Below, one piece after another: positions 8,292 to 17,033 of a stretch of DNA of 64,000 bases (positions are counted from its first letter, which is position 1; the number at the start of each line of letters is the position of its first letter). Location: the NCBI RefSeq assembly GCF_037029465.1, contig NZ_JAYMEM010000026.1, positions 372,001 through 436,000 of the forward strand. Reading direction: 5' to 3'. The stretch is from Mesoflavibacter sp037029465 (GTDB lineage: Bacteria > Bacteroidota > Bacteroidia > Flavobacteriales > Flavobacteriaceae). The position numbers and the translations under genes are program-made. Below the pieces are notes generated by a model. That model did not search any database, was not told where the DNA came from, and was given only the letters and a program-made list of their open reading frames with translations.

Positions 8292-10706
8292 ATGCCATTT
8301 TCTTTTAAAAAGTTATTACCACACTTAATCGTGTTGGTAGGTTTTATTGTTTGCGCCTTATTATATTTTAATCCTGTTTTACAAGGCAAAACCATTTTCC
8401 AGAGTGATATTGTCCATTACCAAGGTATGGCAAAACAACAAAAAGATTTTAAAGCAGAAACTGGTGAAGAAACCTATTGGACAAATAGTGCTTTTGGAGG
8501 TATGCCTACCTATCAATTAGGGGCAAAGTACCCAAATAATTATATTAAAAAATTAGATTTATCATTACGCTTTTTACCAAGACCTGCAGATTATTTATTC
8601 CTTTATTTTTTAGGTTTTTATATTCTGCTTTTGGTGCTAAAAGTAGATTGGAAACTAGCTGGATTAGGCGCTTTAGCGTTTGGGTTTTCAACCTATCTCA
8701 TCATTATACTCGGCGTTGGTCATAATAGTAAAGCACATGCTATTGCTTATATGCCTTTAGTGTTAAGTGGTATTATCCTCACGTTTAGAAAAAAATATAT
8801 CGCTGGATTTTTACTAACAGCTGTTGCAATGGGATTAGAATTGGTTGCAAATCACTATCAAATGACCTATTACTTACTATTACTAGTCATTGTTTTAGGT
8901 ATAGTGTATTTAATAGATGCTTATAAAAAACAAGAATTACCGCATTATTTTAAGTCTATAGGAATATTAGCTGTTGCTGTAATTTTATCTATTGGTCTTA
9001 ATGCTACAAATATTTTAGCGACAAAGGAATATGTTAATGAAAGTACACGAGGAAAATCTGAGTTAACTATAAATCCAGATGGATCAAGTAGAGCAAATAC
9101 AAATGGTTTAAGTAAAGAATACATCACAGAGTATAGTTACGGTATAATTGAAAGTTTCAACCTGTTTATTCCAAGGTTTTATGGTGGCGGAAGCGGAGAA
9201 GATGTTGGCGAAAACTCTGCAATGTATAAGTTTTTTACAGATAGAGGCGTTTCACCTGCAGAAGCTAAAGAATACGCAAAAAGCACACCAACATATTGGG
9301 GCGATCAAACTATAGTAGAAGCACCAGCCTATGTTGGAGCAGTTGTGATTTTTCTATTTGTTTTAGGATTGTTTTTAGTAAAAGGTCGTTTAAAATGGTG
9401 GCTTTTAGGCGGAACTATTTTATCTCTTTTATTGTCTTACGGAAAGAATCTAGACTTTTTAACCGATTTTTTTATAAACGTTGTACCTCTTTACAACAAA
9501 TTTAGAGCCGTAAGTTCTATACAAGTTATTTTAGAGTTGTGTATTCCTATTTTGGCAATAATTGCAATAAAAAAATTATTTGATAATACTTCTGATGAAG
9601 AAAAACTTAACGCATTAAAGAAAACCACTATAATTACTGCTGGTTTTACAGTTCTAATACTGTTAGGAAAATTATTTGGATTCTTCGATTTTGTTGGTGG
9701 TAATGACGGTTATTATCGTCAAAATTATGGTCAAGATTTTGTTGATGCTTTACGCGAAGACAGAGCTAGTTTTCTAACTATGGACACGTTTAGAACTTTA
9801 ATTTTCGTCCTACTTTCCGCAGGAATTATTTATCTGTTTTTAAAGAAGAAATTCACCGAAACTAAAGTTATTCTTGCGTTTACTGTTCTTATCGTAGTAG
9901 ATTTAGTAAGTGTTGATAGACGTTATGTTAACAATGAAGATTTTGTATCGAAAATTAAAATGGAACGTCCGTACCAAGCCAATAAAGCCGACTTACAAAT
10001 CTTAAAAGACGATTCTAATTATCGAGTGTATGATTTAACTTCAGGTGGCGCAAAAGCAAGTTATTTCCACAACGCTTTAGGTGGTTATCACGCTGCAAAA
10101 CCGAAGCGTTACCAAGATTTATACGAGTTTTATCTATCTAATAATAATATAAATGTCCTTAATATGCTTAATGCAAAATATATTATTGGACAAGGTGAAA
10201 ACGGAGAACCATTTCCATACGTAAATAATGAAGCTAACGGAAATGCTTGGTTTGTAAAACAACTTAAAAACGTTGAAAATGCCGATCAAGAAATTAAAAC
10301 TTTAGACAGTTTAGATAATAAAAATGTAGCTATTTTCAGTATAGCAGAATTACAAGAAAAAACGTTTCAAGTGGATTCAACAGCATCTATAAAAGTTGAA
10401 ACGTATAAACCTAATTACATTAAATACAGTTCAAATAATCCAAATGATGGTTTTGCAGTATTTTCAGAAATGTATTATGGTAATGGATGGAATGCTTACA
10501 TCGATGGAAACTTAAAGCCACATTACAAAGTCAATTATGCGTTAAGAGGTCTTCAAATACCTAAAGGAAAACACACTGTTGAATTTAAATTTGAACCAAA
10601 AGTAATAGAAACTGGAAGTAAAATTGCTTTGGCAAGTTCTGTGTTGTTATTCATTTTAATAATTGGTGGTTTATTTTACCAATTTAAAAACAGAAAACCA
10701 GAGTAA
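8292..10706 (+). CDS. YfhO family polytopic membrane protein, probable glycosyltransferase-type
   Basis: 804-aa membrane protein of the YfhO family (related to GT-C-fold proteins). It has about a dozen hydrophobic helices in the first 560 residues, an extracytoplasmic soluble segment (about 570-770) and a last helix (about 778-797). The first loop carries FQSDIVHYQGM and the DKDEXTYWTNSAFGGMP-like segment typical of the family. Gram-positive YfhO glycosylates lipoteichoic acid; in Bacteroidota the acceptor is unknown but presumably a surface glycan or lipid. A GT4 glycosyltransferase follows after one base, indicating translational coupling and a common pathway. Confidence 0.85.
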   Translation: MPFSFKKLLPHLIVLVGFIVCALLYFNPVLQGKTIFQSDIVHYQGMAKQQKDFKAETGEETYWTNSAFGGMPTYQLGAKYPNNYIKKLDLSLRFLPRPADYLFLYFLGFYILLLVLKVDWKLAGLGALAFGFSTYLIIILGVGHNSKAHAIAYMPLVLSGIILTFRKKYIAGFLLTAVAMGLELVANHYQMTYYLLLLVIVLGIVYLIDAYKKQELPHYFKSIGILAVAVILSIGLNATNILATKEYVNESTRGKSELTINPDGSSRANTNGLSKEYITEYSYGIIESFNLFIPRFYGGGSGEDVGENSAMYKFFTDRGVSPAEAKEYAKSTPTYWGDQTIVEAPAYVGAVVIFLFVLGLFLVKGRLKWWLLGGTILSLLLSYGKNLDFLTDFFINVVPLYNKFRAVSSIQVILELCIPILAIIAIKKLFDNTSDEEKLNALKKTTIITAGFTVLILLGKLFGFFDFVGGNDGYYRQNYGQDFVDALREDRASFLTMDTFRTLIFVLLSAGIIYLFLKKKFTETKVILAFTVLIVVDLVSVDRRYVNNEDFVSKIKMERPYQANKADLQILKDDSNYRVYDLTSGGAKASYFHNALGGYHAAKPKRYQDLYEFYLSNNNINVLNMLNAKYIIGQGENGEPFPYVNNEANGNAWFVKQLKNVENADQEIKTLDSLDNKNVAIFSIAELQEKTFQVDSTASIKVETYKPNYIKYSSNNPNDGFAVFSEMYYGNGWNAYIDGNLKPHYKVNYALRGLQIPKGKHTVEFKFEPKVIETGSKIALASSVLLFILIIGGLFYQFKNRKPE

Positions 10707-10707
10707 T

Positions 10708-12000
10708 ATGGCAAAACGTGTTCTTATAGTGACTTACTATTGGCCACCAGCTGGCGGACCTGGCGTACAACGTTGGTTAAAATTTGTAAAATACTTACCA
10801 GAATACAATATAGAGCCTATTGTTTATTGTCCTTCTAATGCTAATTACCCAATAATTGATGAGTCTTTAAAGGATGAAATTCCTGAAAATGCAATCATTT
10901 TAAAACAACCCATAAAAGAGCCATATAAATTGGCTAATTTGTTTTCTAAACAAACCAAAACAATTAGTAAAGGGATTATAAAAGAAAAAAACAAGCAAAG
11001 CATACCAGAACGTTTGTTATTATTTATTAGAGGTAACTTTTTTATTCCAGACGCCAGAAAACAATGGGTAAAACCATCTACTAATTTTTTAACAACTTAT
11101 ATTCAAGATTTTAATATAGATACAGTAATTACAACTGGTCCACCACATAGTTTACATTTAATTGGTTTAAAAATTAAGCAAAAATTAGATGTTAATTGGA
11201 TTGCAGATTTTAGAGATCCTTGGACAAGTATAGGTTACCATAAGCAGCTTAAATTAACCAATTATGCAAAAAAGCAACACAAGCAATTGGAAAGCAAAGT
11301 GCTTAATCAAGCCGATCAGATTGTGGTAACAAGTCCAAGTACAAAAACTGAATTTGAAACTATTACAGATAAGCCAATTAGCGTGATAACAAACGGTTAC
11401 GATAAAGAAAAAGTAATAGTTAACGATTTAGATGAAAAATTTACCATATCTCACATAGGTTCTTTATTATCTAAAAGAAACCCTGAGATTTTATGGCAAG
11501 CACTTTCTGAATTTGTTAAGGAAGATGAAAATTTTGCAAAACATTTTCAGTTAAATTTAGTAGGTGAAGTAGGAGAGAACGTGTTAAACTCTTTAAAAGA
11601 TTACGGTTTAACTAGCTATGTAAATAAAGTTGGGTATGTTTCACATAGTGAAGCTGTTAAGTTTCAAAAAAAATCACAAATATTATTGCTGATTGAAATA
11701 AATTCTGAAGATACTAAAGCTATTATTCCTGGTAAATTGTTTGAATATATGGTGTCTAATAGACCAATTTTAGCTGTTGGACCAAAAGGTGCAGATATTG
11801 AAAATATTATCAAGCAAACAAATACAGGACAGTTTTTTAATTATTCAGAATTTTCAGCTTTAAAAGCAGCTATAAAACAGCTTTTTGAGGATTATCAAAA
11901 CAATACTTTAAAAGTTAATGCTATTGGATTGCAACGTTTTTCGCGACAAGCATTAACAAAACAATTAGTAGATTTGATTTCAATAAACAATAAACAATAA
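10708..12000 (+). CDS. Glycosyltransferase family 4-type protein
   Basis: 430-aa GT-B glycosyltransferase. The N-terminal Rossmann half starts with VLIVTYYWPPAGGPGVQRW. The C-terminal half has the donor-site pattern (IPGKLFEYMVSNRPILAVG, about residues 348-366). The frame is open further upstream, but the ATG at 10708 (one base after the yfhO stop) opens the conserved N-terminus, so the ATG at 10663 inside yfhO is rejected. Cytoplasmic or membrane-associated. With yfhO and the flippase it forms a surface-polysaccharide or glycolipid gene group; the sugar is unknown. Confidence 0.87.
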   Translation: MAKRVLIVTYYWPPAGGPGVQRWLKFVKYLPEYNIEPIVYCPSNANYPIIDESLKDEIPENAIILKQPIKEPYKLANLFSKQTKTISKGIIKEKNKQSIPERLLLFIRGNFFIPDARKQWVKPSTNFLTTYIQDFNIDTVITTGPPHSLHLIGLKIKQKLDVNWIADFRDPWTSIGYHKQLKLTNYAKKQHKQLESKVLNQADQIVVTSPSTKTEFETITDKPISVITNGYDKEKVIVNDLDEKFTISHIGSLLSKRNPEILWQALSEFVKEDENFAKHFQLNLVGEVGENVLNSLKDYGLTSYVNKVGYVSHSEAVKFQKKSQILLLIEINSEDTKAIIPGKLFEYMVSNRPILAVGPKGADIENIIKQTNTGQFFNYSEFSALKAAIKQLFEDYQNNTLKVNAIGLQRFSRQALTKQLVDLISINNKQ

Positions 12001-12014
12001 ACAACCCGTTGCGA

Positions 12015-12153
12015 ATAAAATTAAGCGTCAGTTCGAGTGATTTTGAGGCACGAAAAATTGTATCGAGAAATTGTTTAAATTTAAAAATTCTATTCTCGAT
12101 ACTGATTTTACTAATTTTCAATCGTAAAATCCACTCGAATTGACGAATTTTAT
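12015..12153. repeat. Dispersed imperfect inverted repeat, copy 1 (MITE-like, no ORF)
   Basis: The ends are inverted copies: CGTCAGTTCGAGTG (12026-12039) and CACTCGAATTGACG (12132-12145), extended outward by ATAAAATT / AATTTTAT. Inside lies a second pair, TATCGAGAA and TTCTCGATA, so the whole 139 bases can fold as a cruciform. Closely related copies lie at 53647-53780 and, more diverged, at 40250-40427. It fills most of the gap between the glycosyltransferase and the flippase; no gene or tRNA is seen in the rest. Confidence 0.8.
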
Positions 12154-12256
12154 CATAATGCTCAATAAGTAATAAACGAAAAACATTGATTATCAATATC
12201 TTATAAGTGAAGTTTAAAATTATTTTATATATCAAAAATCGTAATTCGTAAAACTG

Positions 12257-13711
12257 ATGGGTATAGTCGTTAATCAATCCATAAAAAACACGGTAATTAC
12301 TTACCTTGGTTTTGGTATTGGTGCTATTAATGTAGTGTTTTTATACACTAAATTTTTATCCGACGACTATTTTGGGTTAATTACTTTTATACTCTCTACA
12401 GCCAATATTTTAATGCCTTTAATGGCTTTTGGTACACATAATACGATAATTAAATTCTTTTCGTCTTTTAAGACTAGACAATCACAAAATGGTTTTTTAA
12501 CCTTAATGTTATTTTTGCCTTTAATTGTCATTATTCCATTAGGTTTTATAGGTGTTTTAGCATATGATACCGTTGGAAATTGGCTTGCAAAAGAAAACCC
12601 AATCATCAAAGATTACAGTTGGTTAATTTACGTTTGCGCCATTGCTTTTGCTTACTTTGAGGTGTTTTATGCATGGAGTAAAGTACATTTACATAGTGTG
12701 TTTGGTAATTTTATGAAAGAGGTTTTTCATAGACTTTGTATTTCTATTTTGTTGTTAGCACTTCATTTTGGATATTTAAATGTACAGCAGCTTATTTATG
12801 GTATAGTTATCGTTTATATTGTAAGAATGGTCGTGATGAAACTTTATGCATTCAATTTAAAACTACCAGTATTTAAATTTGTTAAAATTCCTAAATTATC
12901 TAGTGTTTTAAAATACTCTTCATTAATAATTATTGCAGGCTCTATTGCAAATATCATTCTTGAAATTGATAAGTTTATGATTGGTCAGTTTGAAGCATTA
13001 AATAATGTAGCTTATTATGGCGTAGCTATTTATATTGCTACGGTTATTGGTGTGCCATCACGATCTATGCATCAAATAACAAACCCATTAACAGCTCAAT
13101 TTTTAAATGAAAAAAATAAAGTTGAACTTAAAAAATTATACCAAAAAAGCTCGTTGAATTTATTCATAATTAGCGGATTTATCTTTTTAGCAATTATAGT
13201 CAATATCAATCAGCTATATACAATGATTCCTGATAATTACTCAGAAGGTTTTTTAGTAGTTCTAGTTATTGGTTTAGCTAAACTATTTGATAATCTTTTA
13301 GGAAACAATAACGCTATTCTTTTTAATAGTGATTATTATAGAATGGTATTAGTCTTTGGAGTTATGTTGGCTATTTTAACCATAATTTTAAATCTGGTTT
13401 TTATTCCCGTTTACGGTATTAATGGTGCAGCTTACGCAAGTTGTATAACCATCTTTGTGTACAATACTGTAAAGTTGTTATTTGTTTATAGTAAATTTAA
13501 AATTCAACCGTTTACCAAAGAAACATTAAACTCTGCGTTACTAATTTTAATTTGTGCTTTTGGTTTATTCTTTTGGGAATTTCCTTTTCATTCAATAATT
13601 AACATCGGTTTAAAATCATTACTTCTTGTATTAATTTATGGATTAAGCGTTTATAAGCTTAATTTATCCTCAGAAATTACAGAAATTTTAAATTCATTTT
13701 TAAAGAAATAA
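12257..13711 (+). CDS. Oligosaccharide flippase family protein (Wzx/PST-type)
   Basis: 484-aa polytopic membrane protein with about 14 hydrophobic helices, the usual size and layout of polysaccharide-synthesis flippases of the MATE/MOP superfamily. They flip undecaprenyl-linked glycan units across the inner membrane. Supporting features are the amphipathic N-terminus (SIKNTVITYLGFGIGAIN), a charged residue set in helix 1-2, and the FIPVYGINGAAYAS motif near residue 390, common in this family. A repeat separates it from the glycosyltransferase, but strand and theme suggest a shared surface-glycan role. The ATG at 12257 is the only sensible start. Confidence 0.87.
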   Translation: MGIVVNQSIKNTVITYLGFGIGAINVVFLYTKFLSDDYFGLITFILSTANILMPLMAFGTHNTIIKFFSSFKTRQSQNGFLTLMLFLPLIVIIPLGFIGVLAYDTVGNWLAKENPIIKDYSWLIYVCAIAFAYFEVFYAWSKVHLHSVFGNFMKEVFHRLCISILLLALHFGYLNVQQLIYGIVIVYIVRMVVMKLYAFNLKLPVFKFVKIPKLSSVLKYSSLIIIAGSIANIILEIDKFMIGQFEALNNVAYYGVAIYIATVIGVPSRSMHQITNPLTAQFLNEKNKVELKKLYQKSSLNLFIISGFIFLAIIVNINQLYTMIPDNYSEGFLVVLVIGLAKLFDNLLGNNNAILFNSDYYRMVLVFGVMLAILTIILNLVFIPVYGINGAAYASCITIFVYNTVKLLFVYSKFKIQPFTKETLNSALLILICAFGLFFWEFPFHSIINIGLKSLLLVLIYGLSVYKLNLSSEITEILNSFLKK

Positions 13712-13757
13712 AAAAGCCCTATAACTTGAGGTTTTATAAACCATTGTTATAGGACTT
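13710..13757 (-). terminator. Terminator of the RTS-rich secreted protein gene (minus strand)
   Basis: AGTCCTATAAC and GTTATAGGGCT form a stem around a 20-base loop. Read on the minus strand it is followed by a T run, placed directly after the stop at 13779. It also abuts the flippase stop. Confidence 0.75.
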
Positions 13758-13778
13758 ATAGTAAGTGTTATAAATATT

Positions 13779-14993
13779 TTATCCTCTTCTTCCAGATCTA
13801 GAAGACGATCTTGATGTACTTCTTGAATTAGAACTTGATCTACTTGAAGATGCTTTTGATCTTGACTGAGATCTACTTTGAGTTGCTCTTGGTGTAGAGC
13901 TTGATCTACTTGTATTAGCTCTAGTTTGTGTTCTAGTCCTAGGTTTTACAGTAGAATTACTTCTTGTTCTAGGCTTAGAAGTAACTGTGTTATTTCTAAC
14001 CGTTCTTGGTTGAGAAGCATTATTGTTACCGCGAGTTCTAGGTTTTGTTGCATTACTTGAGTTTCCTCTAGTTTTTGGAGTATTAACCGAACTATTGCCA
14101 CGTGTTCTAGGCTGTGAATCAGAGCTGTTTCCCCTTGTTCTTGGTGTAGAAGCTGTAGAATTACCTCTAGTTCTTGGTGTAGAACTAGTAGCATTACTAC
14201 GTGTTCTTGGCACATTATTTCTTGTTACATTTCTAACTGTTCTACCTTCGCTACGTGTAGCAAGACTTCTACTTCTAGTAATTGTATTACCACGTCTAGT
14301 TGCTACCGCAGTTTTACGTCTATAATTGTTTACAAAAGGTCTGTTATATACATATCTAACAGGTCTATAATGTCTTCTGTAAGGTGTTGTATAAACTACT
14401 CTGTAAAACGTTGTTGGAATTACATAATACGCATGCCAAGGTCTGTATACATAAACTCTATTATAAATGTTTATAAATCCTGTACAGTGAGAAAATCTGT
14501 GGTAACGGTTGTAGTGTACATAAAGTCCACCAACTCTTGTTACATAACCACGGTTATTGTAGTTAATTATAATGTTACCGATTTGATTAACACGTCCGTA
14601 ATAATCGTAAAATATTGGTGTGTTTTCAATTTGAATAATCGCACCGTACTCATCATATTGTACATAAGGATTATAATCGTAACCAGTATTAAAGCTAATA
14701 GATGCATTAGGTGTATTAACTGAAACATTTACATTAGGTCCATAATTAGGCATGTAAAAATCAAACTGCCCATCTGCAAAAACCGAAAACTCAATTCCAG
14801 CTTCAGTAAAGATGAAAGAGTTACCGTAACCACGGTTAAAAGATTCGTTTATAGTTAAACTTTCTGATTTGTTTGTTGTGTCTGCATTAACAGCAAATAT
14901 GCTTAAGGTAAATGCTGATAATAAAAGGAATAATTTTTTACTCACGTTGTTTATATTAAATAAGTGTTCGTGAAATTTGCTTGAAATTTTCAT
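13779..14993 (-). CDS. Secreted repeat protein with a long Arg/Ser/Thr-rich tail (paralog of the 15133-15807 protein)
   Basis: 404 aa. The hydrophobic signal segment (about 19-37) ends VNA-D. Residues 50-185 hold an N-terminal domain with DGQFDFYMPNYG and tandem YN-x-RG-x-V-x-x-(I/V)G-type repeats (Y/N/G-rich). From about 220 to the end comes a very basic low-complexity tail built on T-P-R-T-R-G-N-S units, then SRS repeats ending SGRRG. The paralog has the same N-terminal layout but no tail. Function is unknown; a surface or periplasmic nucleic-acid/polyanion-binding tail is possible. A GTG 15 codons in (NN-V-SKKLF) is an alternative start that would give a more standard signal peptide. Confidence 0.75.
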   Translation of the reverse strand: MKISSKFHEHLFNINNVSKKLFLLLSAFTLSIFAVNADTTNKSESLTINESFNRGYGNSFIFTEAGIEFSVFADGQFDFYMPNYGPNVNVSVNTPNASISFNTGYDYNPYVQYDEYGAIIQIENTPIFYDYYGRVNQIGNIIINYNNRGYVTRVGGLYVHYNRYHRFSHCTGFINIYNRVYVYRPWHAYYVIPTTFYRVVYTTPYRRHYRPVRYVYNRPFVNNYRRKTAVATRRGNTITRSRSLATRSEGRTVRNVTRNNVPRTRSNATSSTPRTRGNSTASTPRTRGNSSDSQPRTRGNSSVNTPKTRGNSSNATKPRTRGNNNASQPRTVRNNTVTSKPRTRSNSTVKPRTRTQTRANTSRSSSTPRATQSRSQSRSKASSSRSSSNSRSTSRSSSRSGRRG

Positions 14994-15027
14994 AACTGTT
15001 TGTTTTATGATTGTACACTTAGTTAAT

Positions 15028-15045
15028 TACAAGCATCGTGCCAAA
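15028..15045 (-). promoter_or_regulatory. Sigma-54-like -24/-12 element upstream of the RTS-tailed protein
   Basis: Read on the minus strand: TTGGCAC-GATGC-TTG. This matches the TGGCAC-N5-TTGC class except for T in place of the final C. GG and the -12 G are 10 bases apart, as required, and the ATG lies about 35 bases further on. A matching element precedes the paralog (15874-15891). Confidence 0.55.
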
Positions 15046-15083
15046 AACCGAAAACGTTGTAGTTAAGAGTTGAATTTTGAAAT

Positions 15084-15120
15084 GAAAAACCCCGTAAATA
15101 AAGACTTACGAGGTTTTTTG
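15084..15120. terminator. Hairpin terminator between the two paralogs
   Basis: AAACCCCGTAA pairs with TTACGAGGTTT (one mismatch), with T runs on both strands. It follows the minus-strand stop at 15133 and sits just upstream of the promoter of the next minus-strand gene. Confidence 0.75.
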
Positions 15121-15132
15121 TGTTATTGAAAA

Positions 15133-15807
15133 TTATTTTTTCAATTTAGGTTTTTCGGTTTTAACACCGTTTCTGTAGTAGTAAAAATCATCATTATTAT
15201 AATTGTAATCATGATTATTATCTATTGGTGATCCGTATGGATTTCCGTAGTTGTTATCTAAAATAAAAGAAGTGTTGTATCTGTTTACGTGTCCTATAGT
15301 TCTGATTAATTTTCCTCTTGGGTTATATACTAATCGCATACCTCCAATCTGGCTTACTAATCCTAATCTATTATAATTTACATAAACAGAACCTATACGT
15401 TTAACTTGTCCTTGTCTATTATAATTCAAAAATACATATCCAACACGTCTTACTTTACCTGATCTATCATGTAAAACAATAGTTCCGTTATTTGTTGGTC
15501 CGTAGTAGGTGTTGTAAGTACCAGGCGCTCCATAAGTACGATTTACGCTACTACGTTTTGTATTGACACTTACATTACTACGTCTGTAATAATTATCTCC
15601 TTGAGTATAATCTAATTGAGTATTAAAATCAAAACTTCCGTCAGGGAAAATTAAAAATTCAACACCACGTTCTACAAACAAAATTGGTTGTACAAAACGA
15701 TTTGGGTTTACAACTAAATCTTCACCTTGCGATGCAGATTTATTTTCTGCGGTTACAGTGGTTAATCCCATTAACACACCTGTAATTAAAAGTACTAGTT
15801 TTTTCAT
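15133..15807 (-). CDS. Secreted Y/N/G-rich repeat protein (paralog of the 13779-14993 protein)
   Basis: 224 aa with a classic signal peptide (residues 1-20, ending VTA-E). FPDGSFDF matches DGQFDF of the paralog. Residues 105-185 hold at least four tandem units of about 21 residues following YN-R-x-G-x-V-x-x-IG-x-(V/M)-x-(V/L)-x-YN. The last 40 residues are N/Y/D-rich, ending in EKPKLKK. Such short aromatic-glycine repeats resemble YD/WG-type beta-strand repeats, but I do not recognise a named family. It is expressed separately from its paralog, with its own sigma-54-like promoter and terminator. Confidence 0.78.
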   Translation of the reverse strand: MKKLVLLITGVLMGLTTVTAENKSASQGEDLVVNPNRFVQPILFVERGVEFLIFPDGSFDFNTQLDYTQGDNYYRRSNVSVNTKRSSVNRTYGAPGTYNTYYGPTNNGTIVLHDRSGKVRRVGYVFLNYNRQGQVKRIGSVYVNYNRLGLVSQIGGMRLVYNPRGKLIRTIGHVNRYNTSFILDNNYGNPYGSPIDNNHDYNYNNDDFYYYRNGVKTEKPKLKK

Positions 15808-15873
15808 AGTATTAAGGATTTAGATTTTTGCCTACTATTAAGCGTTTCGGCGTTCGCTATTTGATTAATTAGT

Positions 15874-15891
15874 TTCAATAGCTGTGCCAAA
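15874..15891 (-). promoter_or_regulatory. Sigma-54-like -24/-12 element upstream of the 224-aa paralog
   Basis: Read on the minus strand: TTGGCAC-AGCTA-TTG, the same spacing as the element at 15028-15045. The flanks upstream of both elements also share GTTG and TTTTGAARTGAAA blocks, pointing to a common activator or a recent duplication. Confidence 0.55.
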
Positions 15892-16013
15892 CTTGAAAAG
15901 TGTTGATTTTACTAGTATTTTGAAGTGAAATTACATTCCTTTTATTTCAATTTTAAAAGAAATTAGGCATATTTTAAAGATTATTTTTACATTTACGTAA
16001 ACAACCAACCACC

Positions 16014-17033
16014 ATGTCACTTCAATATAAAGTTTGCGAAAACTGTGAAACAGAATTTAAAGACAGCTTTAAGTTTTGTCCTTGTTGTGGTATGAAAAAT
16101 AGAGAAGAGTTAACAGTTAGAAGTCTTTTCTATAATACTATTAATAACTATTTACTTTGGGATTCTAAATTTTTAAAAAGCTTTTTGCCTTTAATGGTAA
16201 AGCCAGGTTTTTTACCAAAAAAGTTTTTACAAGGTAAACGACTAACTTATTTGCATCCAGCACAGTTTTACTTATTTGTTTCGGTAGTATTTTTCTTCAT
16301 TTTTTCTTTTTATATCAGAGAAACTAGATCAAAATTAGATAAAGCTATAAAAGAAGAATTAGCTGTAAAAAAAGAAAGAGAATATAGAGAAGCTTTTGAA
16401 AAAGTAGCAGATTCTATAAAGTTAGATTCTTTAATAAATAAAAAAATAGATGCAAAAGATAGAAAACCTAACGGTAGTTTTTTTGGGACTTCTTTTACTT
16501 ATGATGAAAAAGAAATAGACTCTTTAATTGATGCTGGAGCAGACAAAAAGCTTATCTTAAAAAAGATGGGAATGCCTGAAGATGCAGGTTATTTAAAACG
16601 AAAGTTTTTTGAGCAAATGTTTAAGTTTCAAAAAGAAAAAGGTGTTGGGTCTATTTATCAAACCATTACAGATAGTTTTCCGATAGCTATGTTTTTTCTG
16701 TTACCAATTTTTGCGTTGCTTTTAAAGGTTTTCTATTTTAATAAAGGAAGATATGCCTACCATTTGGTATTTAGTTTTTATTTTTTCTCTTTTATATTTG
16801 CGGTAATGGCTATAGACTTAGGTATAAACTGGTTTTATGATATGCCCGATTGGTTAGACTTTTTATTGGTTTTATCTACGTTTTTCTACTTTTTTATAGC
16901 AGTAAAAAAGTTTTACCAACAAGGTTGGATTTTAAGTTTTATAAAAAGTGGAGCCATAACTACAATTTTTATGGGCATGATTATTCCTTTTGCTTCAGTG
17001 TTAATAGCAGTATTAGCTTTTATGATCTATTAA
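16014..17033 (+). CDS. DUF3667 family membrane protein with N-terminal zinc ribbon
   Basis: 339 aa. An N-terminal zinc ribbon (Cys8, Cys11, Cys22, Cys25: C-x2-C then CPCCG) is followed by the DUF3667 block (TVRSLFYNTINNYLLWDSKF, about 35-54; PGFLPKKFLQGKR). Next come a membrane helix, a charged cytoplasmic or periplasmic middle (about 100-215), and four C-terminal helices. The function of DUF3667 is not established. It stands alone on the plus strand, and its stop codon overlaps the stop of the convergent uvrA by three bases. Confidence 0.85.
   Translation: MSLQYKVCENCETEFKDSFKFCPCCGMKNREELTVRSLFYNTINNYLLWDSKFLKSFLPLMVKPGFLPKKFLQGKRLTYLHPAQFYLFVSVVFFFIFSFYIRETRSKLDKAIKEELAVKKEREYREAFEKVADSIKLDSLINKKIDAKDRKPNGSFFGTSFTYDEKEIDSLIDAGADKKLILKKMGMPEDAGYLKRKFFEQMFKFQKEKGVGSIYQTITDSFPIAMFFLLPIFALLLKVFYFNKGRYAYHLVFSFYFFSFIFAVMAIDLGINWFYDMPDWLDFLLVLSTFFYFFIAVKKFYQQGWILSFIKSGAITTIFMGMIIPFASVLIAVLAFMIY

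Noticed and set aside
11921..12277. Minus-strand 118-codon open frame
   Set aside because: It spans the 3' end of the glycosyltransferase and repeat copy 1, and its composition is not protein-like.
13800..14260. Possible CRISPR or tandem DNA array in the repetitive tail
   Set aside because: The periodicity is that of protein-coding TPRTRGNS-type units with synonymous drift; there are no constant repeats with unique spacers.
13946..14325. Open frames in other phases across the RTS-rich tail
   Set aside because: They arise from the codon-level repetition of the real gene (Leu/Val/Glu-rich mirror products).
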